64,000 nt of DNA from Codonopsis lanceolata (lineage: Eukaryota; Streptophyta; Magnoliopsida; Asterales; Campanulaceae). This document shows positions 58,040-64,000 of the stretch, one piece after another. The position numbers were made by a program, and so were the translations under genes. The notes beneath the pieces were generated by a model, which was not told the origin of the DNA, made no database searches, and saw nothing but the letters and a program-made list of their open reading frames with translations. The stretch covers positions 60,408,109-60,472,108 of the forward strand of contig CM028377.1 in the NCBI GenBank assembly GCA_013146195.2. Reading direction: 5' to 3'. Each line of letters begins with the position of its first letter. Positions within the stretch are counted from its first letter, which is position 1.

Positions 58040-58593
58040 TATAATATTTTAATAATTTCAGTTTCACTTTAAAATAGATAAATAAACAAAGCCAATAAGC
58101 CATCAACATATAAAGGAAGAGAGATTTTAAAAAAAGAAGTATTAAGTATCAATAATTATGAAGATTTGTATTCACATCGTTTCACTTAAATTGTTCATAT
58201 TTAAACAGTTTAATAATAGAAGGATTCCCATGCCCCCTTAGGTAAAAAAAAATATAATAATAATAATAATAATAGAAGGATGTAGAAGTATCAATAGAGT
58301 TGATTATATTTACAAAAGAATAATGATATATTTACAATTATGTCTTTGTTAAATGATGATTCACCTAAGTTTGCTTGTGGCAAAAATATAATTATAACTT
58401 GTAAAGGTAATGGTAAAAATAATTGCGAATAAACTTAAAGATTTTGATGATTGCAAACTTAAAATTATTTATTTTTAAAGACAATTAGTGAAATTTAAAT
58501 TTGAAATGTTGGGTGTTTACAGCCGCAGAAGGAGTCATGCGGCGAATGTGATCAGAAGACTGCGATGGGATCTATCATCCATCAGACGAACGC
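58040..58593. other. Intergenic AT-rich DNA
   Basis: No gene. A short AATAAT run lies at 58254-58273. The right part leads into a GC-richer promoter-like stretch. Confidence 0.5.
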
Positions 58594-58717
58594 ACACGTG
58601 GCATCCGCCAATGTTGATTGTTGAGCAACGAATGGGCAAAAGACAACCGTATAGAAATACGAGCCACGTGTCTGCGCACGTGAGGTGCCCTCTCCCTTAC
58701 TAAAAGCTTTATAAAAG
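58594..58717 (+). promoter_or_regulatory. Orphan promoter: three G-box/ABRE sites and a TATA box
   Basis: ACACGTGG (58594-58601), GCCACGTGTC with a CACGTG core (58665-58670) and GCGCACGTGAGG with a CACGTG core (58677-58682) precede TTTATAAAAG (TATAAAAG at 58710-58717). Clustered ACGTG cores 30-50 bases upstream of a TATA box are typical of ABA- or light-responsive plant promoters. A Harbinger MITE begins at 58757, about where transcription would start. No coding region was found downstream. The 71-codon frame across these sites is an artefact. Confidence 0.6.
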
Positions 58718-58756
58718 CAACTAATTTGTTTTCTAGCACTAGGAATATTACGCTTA

Positions 58757-59581
58757 GAGCATCTCCAATGTGGGAATTCTTAACAAATTTTTTTCTGCAT
58801 TTTTTTCTTTTTTCTTTACTTAAAATCTTCCTTATATACGATTCTTAACATATTCTTAACTGTCCCACCACCTCATTAAGCTTTACATTTCATTCTTATT
58901 TTTATACTTCTCAACAAATAAATTTATTTCACAATATTTTATATATTTCATATTTAAATATTTCGTATAAATAATAAATTTATAAATTAAGACAAAAATT
59001 AATTTAAAAATAATAAATTACATTATTATTTTTAAATTTTATAATTTATAATTTATTTAATAAATTATCTATAAAACACATATTATACATAACTCGTACA
59101 ATAACATAAAATTAAAATTACATAAAAACGTTAAATACATAAAATATTCAAATTACATAAAACATATTTAAAAGAATTTAAAAGAATTTTTTTTAATCTT
59201 AAAAGAATACATAAAACGTTAAATATATTTAAAAGAATTTAAAACATATTTAAAAGAATACATAAAACGTTAAATATATTTAAAAGACTTTTTTTTAATC
59301 TTTTCTTTTAAGTACAAACGGTCACATTGTTTTAAAAAAAAACGGGTTTGCACCTCCGCCTCGGCTTGGACGGCCGATCGCGCGTGTCATACACGCCTCT
59401 ACAATGCGTGTGTGCGACCCACTCTCCAGCTTGTGACTTCAATTCTTGACAATTTTTGGTTTCTTAATTAAGAAACTAAAATTCTCTCTCCTCCTTAGAA
59501 TTCATTAAGAATTCAACATTGGGAAGGAAACTTGGATTCTTAATGGAAGAATCCATTAAGAAACATACAATGGAGGTGCTC
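58757..59581. mobile_element. PIF/Harbinger-like MITE (TTA TSD)
   Basis: GAGCATCTCCAATGTGG at the left and, inverted, GAGCACCTCCATTGTATG at the right are flanked by TTA (58754-58756 and 59582-59584). It is 825 bp and AT-rich, with AAAGAATTTAAAACATA-type internal repeats and no ORF. Confidence 0.8.
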
Positions 59582-59584
59582 TTA

Positions 59585-60420
59585 GTGATAATCCAGCATA
59601 TTAGTTTAGTATTAGCATTAGCACCAACCCAAATGTTAAACATTCATTTCATTAATGAATTTTTTTTTTGTCATTAAACAATTTTTGAGAAAAAAAAAAG
59701 AATTATGTCAAAACTCAAAACCAAGTGCGGAAAATCTAGACATTTACACGTGCCCACATCATTTTTGAGGTAGTATTAAAAACAACCAATTGACCTAAAA
59801 CAAAATACCAAAAAGGTTAAATTCATAAAAAAAAAAAAAAACAATCTTCAAAATCAAGCAACTCCACTATCCAACCCAAAAAAAGATTCTGGCGTGCACT
59901 AACCAATTATACTAATCCTTCCCATAGATCGAGACCCTATTCATCCAATGTCATTACTCCACGTGGCAGCCACTTGTGTAAAGACGTGTGGCCATGTGAA
60001 GCATTATTGGATGGTGAGAAAGGTGTTAATGGACTAATTGCAATTGGCAATGCATCCCAAGAGGATACTAAAAAGTAAATTAATAATTAATAAATAAATA
60101 AATATAAATGGTACTCTACTAAATAAAAATAATAAGACGAGCACACTTTGCAGTTTGCATAGAATAGAATTGTAACGGTAAACACCCTCGAAAAGAGCTC
60201 GTCCTTCCCCTTCATTGACTTGCATTGCATATGGTATATTAATAGCCATCTTCATAAAAATATACTACTAATATTTACATTTATATATTTGTGTGAATAT
60301 TGAAGTACAAACCGGACATTATTTGTTTCTTCATACATTTATGTTACGATGAGTCAATTTAATTTGACTTATTTATATGTGTTGATGATTTATTATTTAT
60401 GATTAATGACTTATTACTTA
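59585..60420. other. Intergenic DNA with a second G-box cluster, no gene
   Basis: CTCCACGTGGCAGCC (core 59960-59965) and AGACGTGTGGCC (about 59981-59992) resemble the sites at 58594-58682. The minus-strand frame at 60034-60255 is leucine/isoleucine-rich and not recognised. No TATA-gene combination is clear. Confidence 0.4.
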
Positions 60421-60686
60421 TTATCTCTGTCTCAAAATATATAATGTTTTGAAATAATTTTTTTGTTCCAAAATAGATGACACTTTGCAATTTTTAAGGA
60501 ACTACTTTACTCTTTTTTTCTAATTTTACCCATATTTATTGACTATGTAACTCGTGTTTGAGTCTTTTGACAAGAATATCAAGACACTTCATTAATGTTT
60601 GGATAGATGCAGTTTAGTCTTTACAATATGTTTCCTTGGTCTGTCTGAAAAGCCCCAAAACGTCATATATTTTGGGATATAGGGAG
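60421..60686. mobile_element. Degenerate Stowaway MITE, same family as 23133-23398
   Basis: The right end ATATTTTGGGATATAGGGAG is followed by TA; the left end TTATCTCTGTCTCAAAATAT is mutated. Its interior is the reverse complement of the RPS9-intron copy, and its length is the same (266 bp). Confidence 0.8.
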
Positions 60687-60721
60687 TATTACTTATGACT
60701 TATGATTGATGATCCGGTTTA

Positions 60722-61366
60722 TGTGTCCGGCCCAAATATGGTTACAAGGAAAGCACATATGAGCATCACGTGTGAGTCATGAGCTCGACAGCAAGGGTCT
60801 CACAAGAGCAATAAGCATAGCAGACAGACTAACCGAGCAGGAACCCCATCTATCTCTGCCAAAGCCAGGCCGGACTTAGAACATGCCTCTCTGACCAGGG
60901 GATCATGCTCGCCCAGGCAAGTTGCCAACCAACGATTATAAAAATCGTGCACTCTAAAACAAGTCAAAGGTTTCCTAAAATGAAAGGAGTTTTTTCCTTG
61001 TCTATTACAGTAATTACGTGGCCAGCCGCCTATCACACCTACAATTTAGAGTATTTCTCATAACCCTAGGCAACTATAAATCCCAATCCTAGAAGGATTC
61101 TATGAATTTAGGGGCATATATATACCCCTCCATAAACCCTAAACAGGTACACACTTTCTACAACCTATAAACTATGTCAAATTGTTTTGACTATACACAA
61201 ATCTTTTTCTGACACTAGAGTGGTTTCGCGAGGTCGTGCTTTGTAGTTCCTCTAAGGTGTTGTTTTCGTGTTCTTAATAGGTTCTTAGCAAAGATCCAAT
61301 CCATACACTAAGCTCAAATATCCTCACAAATATTCAGACAACCCACGACTGATTTTTGTCACATCA
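60722..61366 (+). repeat. Gypsy-type LTR followed by a decayed PBS
   Basis: It starts TGTGTCCGGCCCAAATATGG and ends TTTTTGTCACATCA. GGGCATATATATACCCC at about 61101 is a TATA-like promoter. The following ATTTAGTTCTGTTGCGGGGA, then AACG, is a degenerate form of the TTTGGCGCCG...GGGGAAACG-type primer site. No coding region follows. The ORF at 60800-61036 lies inside it. Confidence 0.5.
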
Positions 61367-61969
61367 ATTTAGTTCTGTTGCGGGGAAACGAACCTGGGTC
61401 TCTTGTTGGCTGTTTGATTTAGCTTTTTAAAAGTGCTAATTAGTTGTCATAAGTTTGTGTGTGTGTGTTTGTGTTTGATTAGTAGGTTGAACAAGTCCTA
61501 AATTTAAATATAAATACTAAATATCATCATCGCAAAATGTAATTTACATTATTACTATTACCAGTATTATTATTATCATTATTATTGCTTTTATTTATTT
61601 TTTATTATTATATTAATATTACATATATTATTACTTATTATTATTATTAATGTTCCATATTATTATTAATATTACTTTTATTTTAATTAATATCATTATT
61701 AATTATTATATTTTATTATAATTATTATTTTATTATTCTTATTATTATTACTATTACTATTATCACTATTCATATTATTGTTATTATTCCTTTATTATGA
61801 TATTCTTAATTTATTATAATAATAATTATTATTATTAATTTAATAATAATTAGTATTGTTAGTACTTTAAATATTATTACTATTATTATAAATGGTAATC
61901 TTTGAATATATAAAATTTCAATAAAGAATAGAACTTACATGTTGTTTGTAAGTCCAGTTGGCAACAAAT
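61367..61969. other. Low-complexity TTA/ATT-rich DNA
   Basis: From about 61550 to 61890 the sequence is almost only T, A and scattered C, as imperfect ATT repeats. No gene. Confidence 0.7.
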
Positions 61970-63190
61970 AAGGCTAGAATGAGGGTGAATAGTCTTTTAA
62001 GAAACTTTTAGAGTCGTTTTAAAAAAAAACTTTAAAAGTTACAGCAAAAAATACAATTTTTTTCAATCAACTGATATAGTGTCAGTTGGCTGATAAATTA
62101 AGATTTCTTGAGAAACTGACGCTGTGAGGGAAGAAAAAAGGGGTCAGATGGCTGACAAGATTTGATATGTTTTCAAAAGATCACAAGAAATAAAGAGTGA
62201 ATTGACACACAATTTATAAAACAACAATCAATTGATGGAACTCTCTGTATGACACTTAAGTAGATTAAAATTGCTTAAGTGTTTTAGGATAGATTTTGTA
62301 AGTTGATGAAAAAGAGAGAGATAAAGAAGTTGAAGTGGTTCACAATATAAATCGTTACGTACACTACTAAGTTGGTCAAACTTGGATTTTTGAAATGCAC
62401 TAGTATTATTAATAATCTAAGTGATCGCTATTAGTGTATGATAAAGACCGGTGTTTAGAGAGAATGATTGAAAGACAATCACACTCGTGAAACAATCAAA
62501 ATGATTCTTTAAAGAATATGAAAGAAGTAAGGAATATCAAAACAGTGATTGTCTAAAACAATAACTAGAAAAAAAAATAACTGTGAAGACTATCTAACTA
62601 GAGTTAAGGCTGTGGCACTTCAAGTGAGTATTCTGCTTGAGAGACATGTTTGAGAGAGTATAAATGCTTCAGTATCTTTAAACTTTTGCTCTCAATGTCT
62701 TTGTATAGAGTTGCTTTGGGATTCAAACCGTTTGAGGTAAGATTTGAATTTAAAATCCAATTAAATAGGATGAGAGTATCCTTTTACAAGATCATAGGGA
62801 TCTTGTGCATGAGATATAAAACATGGGATTTTATCATAGCACAAACAAGGAAATTATTAGAAATATCATGTTTGAACAAATACGAAAATAATCGATTTTG
62901 AATAATTTTTCTTTGAAGTGTCAGCTGATAGCTAATTTGAAGGGCCAGTCAGCTGAAATAGTTTTAAGTAAAAAATATAGATTTACTTGATCTATCTAAC
63001 TTAATGGTTTTAAGTAAATCATACATAATTCAACATTGTTGAAAAATAGAAATAAGTACATGGCTTAGTGCTTATAACTTATGATCTTACATATCATTTA
63101 AGTGAACTATACATAACGTATGTTTTATGGTACTATAAGTCAAATCAAACACTTGAACATGCCAAAATTAAAGTGACTTTATCGGCTGTC
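61970..63190. repeat. LTR-like dispersed repeat, copy 2
   Basis: Homologous, in the same orientation, to 51540-53000. Shared stretches include GGGTGAATAG, GAAGTGGTTCACAATATAAA, CACTACTAAGTTGGTCAAAC and ACAATCACACTCGTGAAACA. The order and spacing are conserved over about 1 kb, with roughly one change per five to eight bases. The internal frame at 62650-62901 has no matching frame in copy 1. Confidence 0.55.
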
Positions 63191-64000
63191 ATATGATTAG
63201 CTACGTAATAAATAAATAAAAATGACAAGGTGATAGTAATTTTAGTGTGATGAGAATGACAGCATCTGTTTGTGATAGGCTTGTCCAACTAAATTGTAAG
63301 AAACTAACTCGGCCATTAGCAACCTTAACTCATATTTTGGTAAACAACTGCAACATGAATATTATGATCCAACAAGCTCCTAATATACAAGTTGTTGCGA
63401 AACCAATGATTGAAAGAAAGAAGAAAATGGAAGACGAAGACAAATGAAGAAAGAGACAATGGGGTAAACAATGTGAATGAGGTGTGTCTCACTTAAAAAA
63501 CTAAGCATTTGGTATTTGCCATTATTATATCTTTGTTTACAATTTGATTGAAATTGTTGGTGGCTTTGTTATGGAGGCTGGCTGCCCATGTGACATGTAT
63601 GGTTGTCCATATGACATAGTAGCATGTTAGTTTTGGGTTTATATCTGTCAAGGGCCCATTCCAACATCATAAAGTCTGCTTAAAACCAATCCTTATCCCT
63701 CCATTAATGTAAATACATCATTTTGCTTTCTGTAAATTACAAGCAATATATCTTACATACCAAAACTTACTAATCATCAATCAAGATGTTATTACATTAT
63801 TATACAACAAGAAAATTGATACATCAAATTACATCCTTGCCCCTATATATATATATATCTATATCGTTGCTCCACAAATAAACGGAACGGATTGCGGGCA
63901 CGTCGAACACTCTACCTCAAAGCGTTTAAGCATAATCCAATGGAGAGTGTATAGGGCTTCAAATCATCTATGCGTCACATCAATGAATCCCATCCCTACA
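63191..64000. other. Intergenic DNA to the window edge, no gene recognised
   Basis: A 66-codon frame (63247-63447) ending in a Lys/Glu-rich tail is not recognised. A short TA microsatellite lies at about 63845-63860. Sequence after 63885 could belong to a feature that continues past the window. Confidence 0.4.

Noticed and set aside
58488..58703. 71-codon Arg-rich frame
   Set aside because: It overlaps the G-box sites and the TATA box of a promoter-like region. Its composition follows from ACGTG-rich DNA.
63885..63960. GATTGCGGGCACG as a further Mutator-like end
   Set aside because: It matches the tip of member C only for about 13 bases, and the conserved inner AAATTATAACC block is absent.

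Overview
This window looks like nuclear DNA of a flowering plant, most likely a eudicot; I cannot name the species. It is AT-rich. It has one intact-looking, plant-type, intron-containing housekeeping gene in 64 kb. The rest is nested plant transposable elements: Ty1/copia, Ty3/gypsy of the Tat/Ogre type, hAT, Mutator-like, PIF/Harbinger-like, Stowaway and CACTA. A 100-base run of N at 51165-51264 is an assembly gap. I see no CRISPR array, rRNA gene or convincing tRNA gene.

Layout. 0-5 kb: AT-rich intergenic DNA with a TTA-flanked Harbinger-type MITE and a short tandem-repeat field. 4.9-7.8 kb: a decayed, internally deleted copia element with a 5' LTR, PBS, protease/integrase fragments and PPT; its 3' LTR is cut by a Tat-like LTR (7.8-8.9 kb). 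9.4-12.6 kb: a Mutator-like element with a second, smaller one nested in it. 15.6-19.9 kb: four small DNA transposons. Three are Mutator-like, and each of these carries its own internal short tandem array. 20.9-24.8 kb: the 40S ribosomal protein S9 (uS4) gene on the minus strand, with three exons. Its promoter has a telo-box, a TATA box and a site II motif, and its first intron holds a Stowaway element nested in a hAT MITE. A Mutator-like element sits directly upstream (24.8-26.0 kb).

26-34.7 kb: LTR remnants and a broken hAT transposase gene split by two solo LTRs of different families, then more LTR debris. 34.7-41.2 kb: the 5' part of a Tat-type retroelement (a long LTR interrupted by an inverted solo LTR, the PBS, and a degenerate gag). 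41.3-45.6 kb: two minus-strand genes, a plant mobile domain (PMD) gene and a DUF7745-type gene, both damaged. 45.7-48.0 kb: copia LTR, PBS and an intact gag on the plus strand. 48.1-51.2 kb: on the minus strand, a spliced 'plant transposon protein' ORF and a decayed copia pol. 51.3-64 kb: no recognisable host gene. This part has an inverted repeat beside the gap, two copies of an LTR-like repeat, a CACTA end, two Stowaways, a Harbinger MITE in an orphan G-box promoter, and a gypsy-type LTR.

Two themes stand out. First, a set of about 1-1.4 kb Mutator-like elements carries a different internal minisatellite in each copy. Second, three divergent minus-strand ORFs at 41.3-49.1 kb share a PMD-like motif and lie in or next to retroelements, which suggests repeated capture of this domain by retroelements. 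Only RPS9 shows host-gene behaviour with confidence.
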